Shown: in pieces, positions 41,684 through 50,666 of the stretch | Position numbering within the stretch: the stretch's first letter is position 1 | How the letters are laid out: the number at the start of each line of letters is the position of its first letter | From: Advenella kashmirensis WT001 | GTDB taxonomy: Bacteria; Pseudomonadota; Gammaproteobacteria; Burkholderiales; Burkholderiaceae_B | Direction: 5' to 3' | Length of the DNA: 64,000 bases | NCBI RefSeq assembly: GCF_000219915.2 | Contig: NC_017964.1 | Location: 2,666,001-2,730,000, forward strand | The notes under the pieces: generated by a model | Database searches by the model: none | What the model was told of the DNA's origin: nothing | The model's input: only the letters and a program-made list of their open reading frames with translations | Made by a program: the position numbers and the translations under genes

Positions 41684-42598
41684 TCAGGATTTTCTATGGA
41701 TTATCAGGTCTGCCAGTTCCCGCAGTCGGCAGGCCGGCTCGCCCAGGGGCTTGATGGCATCCAGGGCCGCCTCATGCAGCTGCTGAGCAAATTCTCTGGA
41801 CTGCGCCAACCCCATCACAGAAACATAGGTAGGTTTGTTGTCCGCCGCGTCCTTGCCCGGCGTTTTACCCAACGCCTGCTGATCGGCGGTCACATCAAGA
41901 ATATCGTCCACCACCTGGAATGCCAGGCCGATGGCCGAACCATAATTTTCCAGCGCCATCCGGATATCCGAATTGGCAGCGGTCACAATCGCCCCCAGCT
42001 GTACGCTGGCTTCGATCAATGCCCCGGTTTTGAGCCGGTGCATAAATTGCAATTGTTCGGGGTCAAGACGCGTGTTGACGCTGGCCAGATCAATGGCCTG
42101 TCCGCCCACCATGCCCTGGCTGCCCGCAGCCTGCGCCAGCACATTGACCGCCTGTACCACGAGCGCCGGCGCGACTGACATTTGCGCCAGTTGCGCAAAG
42201 GCCAGCGGTTGCAGCGCGTCTCCTGCCAGCATAGCAGTTGCCTCGTCAAACTGCACATGCACGGTAGGCTTGCCGCGCCGCAGAACATCGTCATCCATAC
42301 AGGGAAGATCATCGTGGATCAGCGAATAGGCATGGATCAGCTCAACTGCAACCGCGGCACGCGACAGTGTGTGCTCCAAGGCGGAAGGCAAGGCGCTTTG
42401 CTGCGCGCTTGCCTGCCCGGCCGCATACACCAGCGCTGCGCGCAGTCGCTTGCCCGCGCCAAGCGCAGCATAACGCATGGCCTGATGCAGCTTTGCCGGC
42501 GTCTCGTCGGCAGGCGGCAGCGCTTTATCCAGCGATCCTTCAATCTTTTCAATGCAGGCCGGCAACCAGTCCTGAAACGATACAACCATGGCATTCAT
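41684..42598 (-). CDS. ispA: Farnesyl diphosphate synthase
   Basis: Adds isopentenyl diphosphate to dimethylallyl and geranyl diphosphates, 304 residues, intact. First aspartate-rich motif SLIHDDLPCMDDDVLRRG, second FQVVDDILDVTAD; GAGKRLRAALVY at the N-terminus. The ATG overlaps the xseB stop (ATGA). Its product feeds the hpnCDE squalene genes elsewhere in the window. Confidence 0.96.
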   Translation of the reverse strand: MNAMVVSFQDWLPACIEKIEGSLDKALPPADETPAKLHQAMRYAALGAGKRLRAALVYAAGQASAQQSALPSALEHTLSRAAVAVELIHAYSLIHDDLPCMDDDVLRRGKPTVHVQFDEATAMLAGDALQPLAFAQLAQMSVAPALVVQAVNVLAQAAGSQGMVGGQAIDLASVNTRLDPEQLQFMHRLKTGALIEASVQLGAIVTAANSDIRMALENYGSAIGLAFQVVDDILDVTADQQALGKTPGKDAADNKPTYVSVMGLAQSREFAQQLHEAALDAIKPLGEPACRLRELADLIIHRKS

Positions 42599-42849
42599 GA
42601 TTCGGACGATCCTGTCTCGCCCAGGGGGACCAGCATATTATTGCGCAGCACACTGATCTGCTGTTCAGCAGCATCCAGCTTGTCCTGACACACGCGCGCC
42701 AGCCGAACACCCCGTTCGTAGGCAGCAATGGACGCTTCCAGCGACATGCTGTTGTCTTCCATTTGCGTCACGATCGATTCGAGCTCGCCCAGCGCCGCTT
42801 CGAACTGATCGGGCAATGCCGCAGTGTCGGTTTTTGCATTTTCAGTCAA
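42595..42849 (-). CDS. xseB: Exodeoxyribonuclease VII small subunit
   Basis: Small subunit of ExoVII, 84 residues: FEAALGELESIVTQMEDNSM and SLEASIAAYERGVRLARVCQ are the family signature. First gene of xseB-ispA-dxs. Intact. A divergent gap of about 260 bases separates it from the Rieske oxygenase. Confidence 0.95.
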   Translation of the reverse strand: MTENAKTDTAALPDQFEAALGELESIVTQMEDNSMSLEASIAAYERGVRLARVCQDKLDAAEQQISVLRNNMLVPLGETGSSES

Positions 42850-42997
42850 AACCCATCTCCAATGCTTTCAGTTGTGCAATTTGCTCATTGTACGAAATCA
42901 GCGGGGGCTTCGGTTGCAGATTTGCCACTTTTGCCGCAAAGTCAATGCCCCCAGCCCCGGGCACCGATTTTCGCACCATTGCCCAGGCCCGACAGCC

Positions 42998-43026
42998 TTG
43001 ACTAAGGTATTGATTTTCTTTAAAAT
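42998..43026 (+). promoter_or_regulatory. Sigma-70 promoter candidate for the Rieske oxygenase
   Basis: TTGACT (42998-43003), exactly 17 bases, TAAAAT (43021-43026). Both hexamers match consensus at five of six positions. It lies about 85 bases before the chosen ATG at 43111. Confidence 0.65.
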
Positions 43027-43110
43027 TACCCTCCTTTTAATTTTTTTGACACTTTATGCCGGCTCATGACCCTTGGTGAGGCGGCATTTGTTTTCATCGG
43101 GGGGCATCTC

Positions 43111-44250
43111 ATGTCTGATATTGCCAAACTGGCACATGTATCACCGGCGACGACGCAATTGCCAGTCGACGTCTACTTTAACGACGATATCTTTAAAAAG
43201 GAGCAGGCCCGCATCTTCGATGCCTCGGCGCTGTACGTCGGACATGAAAAACTGGTGCCCGAATCCGGAGACTGGCGCACGCTGGCACATGAACAAGCCG
43301 GCCGCCTGCTGGTGCGCAACGGCGACAATGTCAGCCTTATGTCAAATGTCTGTCGCCACAGACAGGCCATCATGCTGGGTGGCCAGGCGGGCGATGTGAC
43401 CAGCACAACCAATAATCACGGTAATCTGCGCAGTTCCGGCGGCAATATTGTCTGTCCGCTGCACCGCTGGACCTATGACAATCAAGGTACCCTGCTTGGC
43501 GCGCCGCAATTTGACAGCAATCCCTGTAAGAACCTGCAGCAGTTCCCGCTACAGAATTGCAACGGCCTGCTCTTCGAAGGCCCACGCAATCCGGCAGTCG
43601 ACATGGCGCCGCTGTTTGCGCGCCCGGAGTTCGATTTTTCCGACTATGTATTTGACCGCGCAATTGTGCACGAATGCAATTACAACTGGAAAACGTTCAT
43701 CGAGGTCTATCTTGAAGACTATCACGTGGCCCCGTTCCACCCTGGCCTGGGCAGCTTTGTCACCTGTGACGATCTGACCTGGGATTTTGCCGAAACCTTC
43801 AGCCTGCAACGCGTTGGCGTACATCAGGCACTGGCTAATCCGGGCTCCGAGGTGTACAGGAAATGGCATGACGAGTTGCTCAAGTTCCGCCAGGGTGAAA
43901 CACCAGATTTCGGCGCCATGTGGGTTACCTATTTCCCAACCCATATGATTGAGCTCTACCCGCATGTACTGGTGTTGTCCACGCTGTATCCGGTCAGCCC
44001 GCAAAAAACGGTCAATCTGGTTGAGTTTTACTATCCGGAAGAAATCGCCATGTTCGAGCGTGATTTCATACAGGCCCAACAGGCCGCCTACATGGAAACG
44101 GCGATCGAAGACGATGAAATTGCCGAACGCATGGATGCCGGCCGTCAGGCGCTGTACAAACGCGGCACATCAGAAACCGGCCCGTACCAGTCACCCATGG
44201 AAGACGGCATGCAACACTTTCACGAGTGGTATAACAAGTTGATGGCCTGA
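43111..44250 (+). CDS. Rieske non-haem iron oxygenase, alpha-subunit type
   Basis: Aromatic-ring-hydroxylating-dioxygenase-like alpha subunit, 379 residues from ATG 43111 (a run of G precedes it; the frame is open to 43066). Rieske cluster ligands: CRH at 81-83 and CPLH at 115-118. The catalytic iron site is EDYHVAPFH with His205 and His210. The spacing between the two cluster motifs is 31 residues, longer than the usual 15-17, owing to a Gly/Asn/Thr/Ser-rich insert (about residues 91-111). No ferredoxin, reductase or beta subunit is adjacent. Substrate unknown. Confidence 0.88.
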   Translation: MSDIAKLAHVSPATTQLPVDVYFNDDIFKKEQARIFDASALYVGHEKLVPESGDWRTLAHEQAGRLLVRNGDNVSLMSNVCRHRQAIMLGGQAGDVTSTTNNHGNLRSSGGNIVCPLHRWTYDNQGTLLGAPQFDSNPCKNLQQFPLQNCNGLLFEGPRNPAVDMAPLFARPEFDFSDYVFDRAIVHECNYNWKTFIEVYLEDYHVAPFHPGLGSFVTCDDLTWDFAETFSLQRVGVHQALANPGSEVYRKWHDELLKFRQGETPDFGAMWVTYFPTHMIELYPHVLVLSTLYPVSPQKTVNLVEFYYPEEIAMFERDFIQAQQAAYMETAIEDDEIAERMDAGRQALYKRGTSETGPYQSPMEDGMQHFHEWYNKLMA

Positions 44251-44319
44251 TTGGCTTCATCCCCTGGCTGCGCGCGCCTTCTCTGGCAGGTATGCGCGCA
44301 CCAGGCAGCAGGCTTTATG

Positions 44320-44344
44320 GGCGCCTATATAGGCGCCTTTCTTC
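44320..44344 (+). terminator. Perfect palindrome, possible terminator after the Rieske gene
   Basis: GGCGCCTATATAGGCGCC (44320-44337) is a perfect 18-base palindrome, followed by TTTCTTCT. The loop would be only the TATA core and the T run is interrupted, so termination is plausible but unproven; a protein site is the alternative. Confidence 0.45.
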
Positions 44345-44470
44345 TGGTTGCGGATTTCCGGTGCGATTTATGCGTGCCACTTTCGGGAACATGCATCTTA
44401 TCTGTTTTCATGGACATATTTCCTGTCTTCAGACGCCTGCCCATAACCCGCCCTTTTCCAGTCGGCAACA

Positions 44471-45355
44471 TCAGGACGTGGTCTTGACCACCTGCGATTT
44501 CTTTTGTCTGTCAGCCAACGCCAGCGTGCGCCACGCCGAGAGCAGGCCAGCCAGAATCACCATACCCATACCCAGCCATGCCAGCACGTCCGGCGCATTG
44601 TGCCATACCAGAATGCCAATACCCGCGGAAAAAATGATAGTGGTATATTGCAGCGCCGCCGATAGCAGCGGCGAGCCCGAACCGAAGGCACGCGTGAGCG
44701 CCAGCTGGCCGAACAAGCCGGATAAGCCGACCACCAGCAAGGCAACCCAGGCCACCAGATCAGGCTGGCCAATGCCATGGGCCTTGATCCCTATCAAACT
44801 GGTGCTGGTCACAAAAATGGAAAAATACATGACAGTTAACCAGATGGGTTCGCCAATGGAGCCCAACTGACGTACCTGCATCATGGCGACGGCGCCGCAA
44901 GCGCCGGCCAGCAAGCCCAGTGCGCAGGCAAACCACTGGTCTTCGGTAATACTTGGCCGCAAGATCAGCAGTACACCGGCAAAACCAATACCCACCGCAA
45001 GCGTGCGCACAATGTCGTTGGTTGCCTTGCCCGACAGTAGCAGAAAGCCCGCAATAAACAGGGGCGAGGTGTAATTCAAACTGGTGCTGGTAGCCAGGGG
45101 CAGCACGCTGTACCCATAAAACGCCATCCACATGGCGCCAACGCCAAACACATTGCGTATCAGGTGCAAGCGTATACTTTTGGGTTTAAGGGATTTGCGG
45201 GTGAAGACGGCCCAGATAACCAGCAGTACGACCGATGGCAGGCCCCGGAACAGGATCACCAGTGACAACGATGCGGCATGTTCGGATGCCAGTTTGACTG
45301 ATGCTCCCATGATGGCAAACATGAGAGAAGCCACTAACATCCACAGTGCCTGCAT
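44471..45355 (-). CDS. EamA/DMT-family transporter
   Basis: Drug/metabolite transporter with two EamA repeats, 294 residues and about ten hydrophobic segments. It opens MQALWMLVASLMFAIMGASV; FRGLPSVVLLVIWAVF and the second-repeat signature region TRAFGSGSPLLSAALQYTTI are typical. The frame stays open to 45424, with ATGs at 45391 and 45424; I prefer 45355 because the first helix then starts at the N-terminus, though its ribosome site is weak. Substrate unknown. Divergent from htpX. Confidence 0.86.
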   Translation of the reverse strand: MQALWMLVASLMFAIMGASVKLASEHAASLSLVILFRGLPSVVLLVIWAVFTRKSLKPKSIRLHLIRNVFGVGAMWMAFYGYSVLPLATSTSLNYTSPLFIAGFLLLSGKATNDIVRTLAVGIGFAGVLLILRPSITEDQWFACALGLLAGACGAVAMMQVRQLGSIGEPIWLTVMYFSIFVTSTSLIGIKAHGIGQPDLVAWVALLVVGLSGLFGQLALTRAFGSGSPLLSAALQYTTIIFSAGIGILVWHNAPDVLAWLGMGMVILAGLLSAWRTLALADRQKKSQVVKTTS

Positions 45356-45538
45356 GTTAAATCCGGAAATTTCTTGAAAATAAAATAACATTCTACTGCG
45401 AACAACACTGTAAAAGGACGACATTGCCCTTATATAATTGATCTGGTCTGATTCAGTTATTTTTAAGCTCCAGATGACAAACTTATTCGGACCCGAAATA
45501 TGTCATCCGGGTGATCCCTTCCTACAAGGACCTGCTGC

Positions 45539-46424
45539 ATGAAACGCATTATTCTTTTTCTTATGACCAACCTGGCCGTCATGGTAGTGTTGGGCATTAC
45601 GCTGAACCTGCTGGGCGTGAACCGCTATATGGATGCCAATGGCATCAATATGGGTCAGCTATTGGTATTTTCTGCCGTGGTCGGCTTCGTTGGCGCTTTC
45701 ATTTCCCTGTTCATGAGCAAGCCAATGGCCAAATGGACCATGGGGCTGAAAATGATTGATCCTGCGGCGCCCGGCAACCAGCGAGAGCTGTGGCTGGTCG
45801 ATACCGTTCATCAACTGGCCGATCGCGCCGGCATTGGTCATCCTGAAGTGGCCATCTATGAAGGCGAGCCCAATGCGTTTGCCACGGGCGCCTTCAAGAA
45901 CGACTCGCTGGTGGCGGTATCCACCGGCCTGCTCGACAGCATGACCGAAGAAGAAGTGACTGCAGTGCTTGGTCACGAAGTGGCGCACATTGCCAATGGA
46001 GATATGGTCACCCTGACCCTGATCCAGGGCGTAGTCAATACCTTTGTCGTTTTCCTGGCCCGTGTGGTCGGTTATTTCATTGACCGCACGGTTTTCCGAA
46101 ATGAACGTGGCGTCGGACCAGGTTACTACATTACCGTCCTGGTCTGTGAGATCGTGTTCGGGGTGCTGGCGTCCATTATCGTGGCGTGGTTCTCGCGTCA
46201 GCGCGAATATCGCGCCGATGCAGTGCTCAGCGCAAATGCTCGGCTCCGCCTCGCCCATGATCAACGCACTGGCCAGGCTGGGCGGCCTGCACCCAGGCGA
46301 GTTGCCCAAGCAATTCGAGTCTTCAGGCATCAGTGGCGGAGCCGGTGTCGCCGCGTTGTTTTCTACTCACCCGCCCATTGAACACCGCATTAACGCGCTA
46401 CGCGCGCGCATCGTCCAGTCCTGA
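45539..46424 (+). CDS. htpX: Membrane zinc protease HtpX (apparent frameshift)
   Basis: Heat-shock membrane metalloprotease for quality control, about 295 residues joined. Zinc motif GHEVAH (His146, Glu147, His150), membrane helices at the N-terminus ([20 protein letters not shown]) and around 46030-46190, and REYRADA carrying the third ligand. Just after this (46215-46232) the frame shifts by +1 or by two lost bases; adding two G gives [17 protein letters not shown], then [17 protein letters not shown] and [15 protein letters not shown] to the stop at 46424. Confidence 0.93.
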
Positions 46425-46475
46425 CCTACCGGGGCCTGGCAGAAACCCAGAAGCCGGCCTAACCCGCTGGCAGTA

Positions 46476-47467
46476 TTAATTGATCTGTTCTGCCAGCGCC
46501 CGCCATTTTTTTATCCCCTGCGTAACAGACGCTGCTGCTTGCTGTGCAGTTCCGCCGACAGGAATGGCACCTTCGGCAGACAGTGTTTTACGTACTTCAG
46601 GATCGTTTAATATTCGGTTGATTTGAACATTCAGCTTTTTAATGATATGCGAGGGCGTTCCTTTGGGCGCCATCAGCCCGAACCAGCCATTGCCCTCGTA
46701 GCCCGGCAAGCCCGACTCGGCGATCGTCGGCACATTGGGAAGCGCCGGCGAGCGGTTTGCACCAGTTACCGCCAAAGCCTTGAGGGTGCCGGCCCGGATT
46801 TGCGAAAGCACCAGAGGAAAAGGCGCAAAGTTCAACTGCGTCATCCCCGCTACCAGATCATTGATAGCCGGACCACTACCCTTATAGGGAATGTGGGTCA
46901 ATTTGATATTGGCCATCGAAGCGAACAATTCACCAAACAAGTGGTTCGATGTCCCCTTCCCTGATGAACCATAATTGAGCTTTCCGGGATTTTGACGGGC
47001 GTAAGCAATCAAGCCTGGACATCCTGCACTGGCAGGCCGGCCGTTGCAGTCAGAATGGTTGGCGGTGTTGCAAGCAGAATAACCGGCTCCAAGTCTGTGA
47101 CCGGATCATAAGGAAGATCTTTATACAGGCTCTGGGCCACAAGAATATTTCCAAACGCGCCCAGCACCATTGTGTAGCCATCAGGTTTTGCCTTGACAAC
47201 CGTATTGACGCCAATAGTGCCCCCTGCTCCCGGCCGGTTTTCCACAACCGCAGCAATGCCCCAGGCTTTGCCCAGGTGCTCGGCGATCAGGCGTCCAAGA
47301 ATATCTGTATTTCCCCCTGGCGTGTACGGTACGATGATACGGATGGGCTTAGTCGGATACATTTCCCCGGCTGTACTCGCCGCGGCGGCTACCGATGAGG
47401 ATGCCAGGAGACTACTGCAGACGACCGTGCCTGCGGTCAGAAGGATGCCAAATAGATGTCTCGTCAT
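46476..47467 (-). CDS. Bug/TctC-family periplasmic binding protein (one apparent frameshift)
   Basis: Tripartite-tricarboxylate-type (Bug) solute-binding protein, about 330 residues joined. Sec signal MTRHLFGILLTAGTVVCSSL with Ala-rich cleavage region; mature motifs YPTKPIRIIVPYTPGGNTDI, VVENRPGAGGTIG and KPDGYT are typical. The frame breaks near 47010 (one lost C) and resumes LIAYARQNPGKLNYGSSGKG. ATG 47467 is chosen since the signal peptide starts there. It follows the TauD-like gene by about 70 bases. No TctA/TctB membrane genes are near, as is common for Bug proteins in Alcaligenaceae. Confidence 0.9.
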
Positions 47468-47538
47468 TTTTATCGTTCCAATATTTGAATCATTGGTGCA
47501 TCGCGCACGGGTCGTTATCAACGGCTAGTGTTTGTGTG

Positions 47539-48564
47539 TCATACCTGCGCCGCGCTTGCATGCCGATTCAGATAGGAAGTCCCGAACTCCCGGGTCTGAG
47601 CAAACACCGGCGGCAGTGCACGGCCATTTGGCAACGTCAACCAGATCCGCAACAGATGTCGACGGGCCTGGGGATCGCTGAAATCTTCATACTTGGTCCG
47701 GGCATGCAGCACTGAATAATTATTGGCAATCTGCATATCACCCGGCTTCATGTAAAAGCCCAGCTGAATTGCCGGATCATTGCAAATCTGCTCAACCAGA
47801 TCAATGGCTTGCTGCTGCGCCTCGGTCAGGCGCGGAACCTCGTCAAAACGCTGGGCCGCCAACAGATAGCGGCGTTTATACAGGGCACTGAGCTTGCCTT
47901 GGAAGAAATTGAAAATCGGTACACTTTGCACTTTTAATCCACTTGGGTGCTGGCCGCGGGCATCGAAATGAAAGGGCTGCTGCAACACATCGATCAAATC
48001 GGGGCGGTGCCTTAACACTTCATTGTATATAGTGCCAACACTCACCAGTTTACTCATACCGCCGGATCGCGCCGTTTTCAGACATAGCAACATGAAAGCA
48101 TCGCCGCCATCGTTGTGAAACGTCAGTTCATCATCGGTCTGATAACTGCGCACTTCGTCCGAACCCTCCACGCGTAAATTGGTGTTGGTGACACTATGCA
48201 TCCGACTTCCCAAGCGGTCTTGTGCCTGCGGCTGCCCGACAAGTAGTGCCAAAGCCCAGAAAATGATCCGATTCTCTTGCAGAGTGTATCGTTCAACAGG
48301 AAGCCCGCGAATCAATAGAAATCCACGTCCCTCCTCTAGCTGACGTTGCACTGCCTCAAATCGCTTTTTCAGTCGTGGCAAGAAAAAATCGTCCGCAGCA
48401 AAATCGCCCGGCTCGAAGCTCCCTTTCTGAACAGTGCCCAGCATGGTGTCGATCTCGGCAATATCCTGTGGTTCAAGCGTTTCGATCCAATCGTGCCTAT
48501 CGGCCAGCTGTGCGCCGGTCCATATTTCGGGGCCGCTTAAAGCGCCTTTGATGCCATTGTTCAT
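47539..48564 (-). CDS. TauD/TfdA-family Fe(II)/2-oxoglutarate dioxygenase
   Basis: 341-residue alpha-ketoglutarate-dependent dioxygenase. The iron triad is visible: His150 and Asp152 in LTFHNDGGDAF, distal His287 in NNYSVLHART; the 2-oxoglutarate arginine lies in RRHLLRIWL (301-306). ATG 48564 has GGGAGACGGA before it. Operon with the Bug protein and divergent from a LysR regulator, which suggests an inducible uptake and oxidation pathway for a small organic acid. Substrate not evident; the family includes taurine, 2,4-D and carnitine-type enzymes. Confidence 0.88.
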   Translation of the reverse strand: MNNGIKGALSGPEIWTGAQLADRHDWIETLEPQDIAEIDTMLGTVQKGSFEPGDFAADDFFLPRLKKRFEAVQRQLEEGRGFLLIRGLPVERYTLQENRIIFWALALLVGQPQAQDRLGSRMHSVTNTNLRVEGSDEVRSYQTDDELTFHNDGGDAFMLLCLKTARSGGMSKLVSVGTIYNEVLRHRPDLIDVLQQPFHFDARGQHPSGLKVQSVPIFNFFQGKLSALYKRRYLLAAQRFDEVPRLTEAQQQAIDLVEQICNDPAIQLGFYMKPGDMQIANNYSVLHARTKYEDFSDPQARRHLLRIWLTLPNGRALPPVFAQTREFGTSYLNRHASAAQV

Positions 48565-48668
48565 TCCGTCTCCCTTTGATTATCCGGGTTGTATTGCGGC
48601 ACGCGATCTGTTCGGTTTTAGATCGCACCGTGAATGCGCTACTGAGGGGGACTATAAGTTGGGGTAAT

Positions 48669-48717
48669 TTATTTGTCTATTTTCTTTTTTTGATAAACTT
48701 ATCATATTTGCAAATAA
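48669..48717. promoter_or_regulatory. Palindromes in the TauD/LysR divergent gap (operator candidate)
   Basis: TGATAA-AC-TTATCA (48691-48704) is a perfect palindrome. Around it, TTATTTG (48669-48675) and CAAATAA (48711-48717) form a second inverted repeat with nearly the same centre. The gap is 173 bases and lies between the regulator and its likely target, the usual place for a LysR site. Confidence 0.5.
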
Positions 48718-48737
48718 GATCAACCACCAGGATATCT

Positions 48738-49649
48738 ATGAATATTACACTCAAGCAGATCGAGGCATTTCTCGCTGTCGCGCGCACGCTGAGCTTTAGC
48801 CAGGCTGCTTCTGCCGTGCACCTATCGCAGCCTGCGCTCAGTGCCAATATTCACCGGCTGGAGCAAATCCTGGGCGCGCGACTTTTTGATCGCGACACGC
48901 GCACTGTTTCATTATCGGTGGTGGGCAGAGAGTTTGTTGAAGTTGCCTTGAGCATCACCAGCCAGGTAGCATGCGGCCTTGATCACATGCAGGACGTCGT
49001 GTCAGGCAACCATGGCCAGTTAACCATTGCCGTGGCGCCATCGGTCGCAGCCGGAGTACTGCCCAAGGTCCTGGTCCGCTACAAGGCCGCCTATCCGGAT
49101 ATCCACTTGAAAATCCACGATGTATTGACCACTGTCGGTATTGAAATGGTAAGAGCCGGCAGTGCCGATATCGCGCTCCTGCCAGAACAACCGGATGCCC
49201 CCGATCTCGAACAGCTCCTTCTGTTCAAGGATCCACTGGTTGTGCTGTGTGCGACGGATCATCCGCTAGCATCACGCCGAAGCGTGGACTGGCCCGATAT
49301 CATCCCACACGACCTGATTGTCAGGGGACAGCACAGCAGTGTACGCCAGTTGCTGGATACACAGTTTCTGCGATTTGGCCGGATACTGCAGCCGGCATTT
49401 GAAGTTAACCACGTGGGCACCGCGCTCGGCCTGATCAGCGCCGGACTAGGTATTGGTGTTGTTCCTGCTTCACTGCTATCGACCGTCAATATGGACGGGA
49501 TGCACTGTGGTTATTTCCGGCCGGAATCGACCACTTACTGGACCCTATGCGCCAGCACCCCCAAAGCACGTTCACCCAGCCCGACCGTAGAGCCGTTTAT
49601 ACGTTTGTTCCTGGCGTACCTGGAGTCCTCGCGCGACCCTGACAGATAA
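48738..49649 (+). CDS. LysR-family transcriptional regulator (next to TauD-like gene)
   Basis: 303 residues from ATG 48738. N-terminal winged helix MNITLKQIEAFLAVARTLSF and QAASAVHLSQPALSANIHRL is canonical; the effector domain follows. The open frame extends upstream to 48576, but that would read through the promoter region, so the Met beginning MNITLKQ is chosen. Divergent from the TauD-Bug pair and presumably its regulator. Confidence 0.92.
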   Translation: MNITLKQIEAFLAVARTLSFSQAASAVHLSQPALSANIHRLEQILGARLFDRDTRTVSLSVVGREFVEVALSITSQVACGLDHMQDVVSGNHGQLTIAVAPSVAAGVLPKVLVRYKAAYPDIHLKIHDVLTTVGIEMVRAGSADIALLPEQPDAPDLEQLLLFKDPLVVLCATDHPLASRRSVDWPDIIPHDLIVRGQHSSVRQLLDTQFLRFGRILQPAFEVNHVGTALGLISAGLGIGVVPASLLSTVNMDGMHCGYFRPESTTYWTLCASTPKARSPSPTVEPFIRLFLAYLESSRDPDR

Positions 49650-49816
49650 GCAGATAAACGAAGCATTGGGCGAACAACGATAACGATCGCGACTAGAGCA
49701 AACATAGCTGCCGGACTTTGCTAATCGCACTTACCAAGCACTCTTTTAAGCAAGTGCGCCTTAAGATATATCGCGAGCTTTATTTTGGGATGCGGGCCAT
49801 TTGGCAGCAGTTGGAT
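49650..49816. other. Intergenic region between convergent LysR and LysE genes
   Basis: 167 bases. GCACTT ... AAGTGC (about 49727-49758) is an inverted repeat with a long loop; no T-run follows, so I do not call a terminator. No gene seen. Confidence 0.35.
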
Positions 49817-50489
49817 CTATATAAGATCAACTATGATCAACGTATTGTCTGATCGACGCTTGGTCAGCCAGATACGCAAGCCAAGCGCAATAAACGCCAG
49901 GCCAACCACGCGATCGATCCAGACTTTGACAGTCTGATTACGCGAGACCGCTCCTGCCGCACTTCCGGCCAGCCATGCAAACGTGGCGTCGCAAACAAAG
50001 CCGATCACGGCATAGGCCAACCCCAGCAACAGGAAGGAAACTGCCTGGTTGTCTCCGCCCACAGTGACAAACTGGGGGAAGAATGCGATAAAAAATAACA
50101 GCACTTTAGGGTTGGTAATGGTTGTCAGAAAGCCGCGCAGCAATAGCGAATGGGTATTGGCTACAGGCAAGGCGACAGCGGCCTGCGAAGCCTTGCTGCG
50201 CTGCAGACTGCCCAGCAACATTTTGACGCCGAGCCAGATCAGATAGCGGCGCCCAGAAACTTGACAATGGTAAACAGCAACGGCGATGCCGCCAGCAGTG
50301 CGGTCAGGCCCACGGCGCTGGCAACGGTATGCGTACAGCTGCCAATGGCAACCCCCGCGGCGGAAATGACCCCGGCGCGCCTGCCGTTTCCCAGGCTTTG
50401 TCCCACCACGTACGCAGGTCCGGGCCTGGCGTAATTGAAAGCGCAAATGCGGAAGCCGCAAATAGCGGAAAGTGGACAATATCTAGCAT
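49817..50489 (-). CDS. LysE/RhtB-family amino-acid exporter (two apparent frameshifts)
   Basis: Membrane exporter of the LysE family, about 224 residues joined. Start ATG 50489, MLDIVHFPLFAASAFALSIT then PGPD. The break near 50414 (one lost G) gives TPGPDLAYVVGQSLGNGRRA, the family signature; the break near 50246 gives FLGAAYLIWLGVKMLLGSL. Later LLRGFLTTITNPKVLLFFIA is the conserved NPK motif. Substrate unknown; homologues export homoserine, threonine or lysine. The neighbouring LysR gene runs on the same strand and is upstream, so regulation by it is possible. Confidence 0.88.
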
Positions 50490-50666
50490 GGGGATCGACC
50501 GTCAGATGTGATTGCGGGACAAGGATGTTAAAGCATATCATTTCAGATGAAACCGCGCTATGCCATGGCTCGCCATCCGGCTGCAAAACAAGTCTTGCGC
50601 CCTGATGACAAATGCAATCAGCGCATTCACAACTGTAATCAAAAACAGGCGGAGTAAACCTTGCGC

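Noticed and set aside
49727..49758. GCACTT/AAGTGC inverted repeat as a terminator
   Set aside because: Long loop and no T run.
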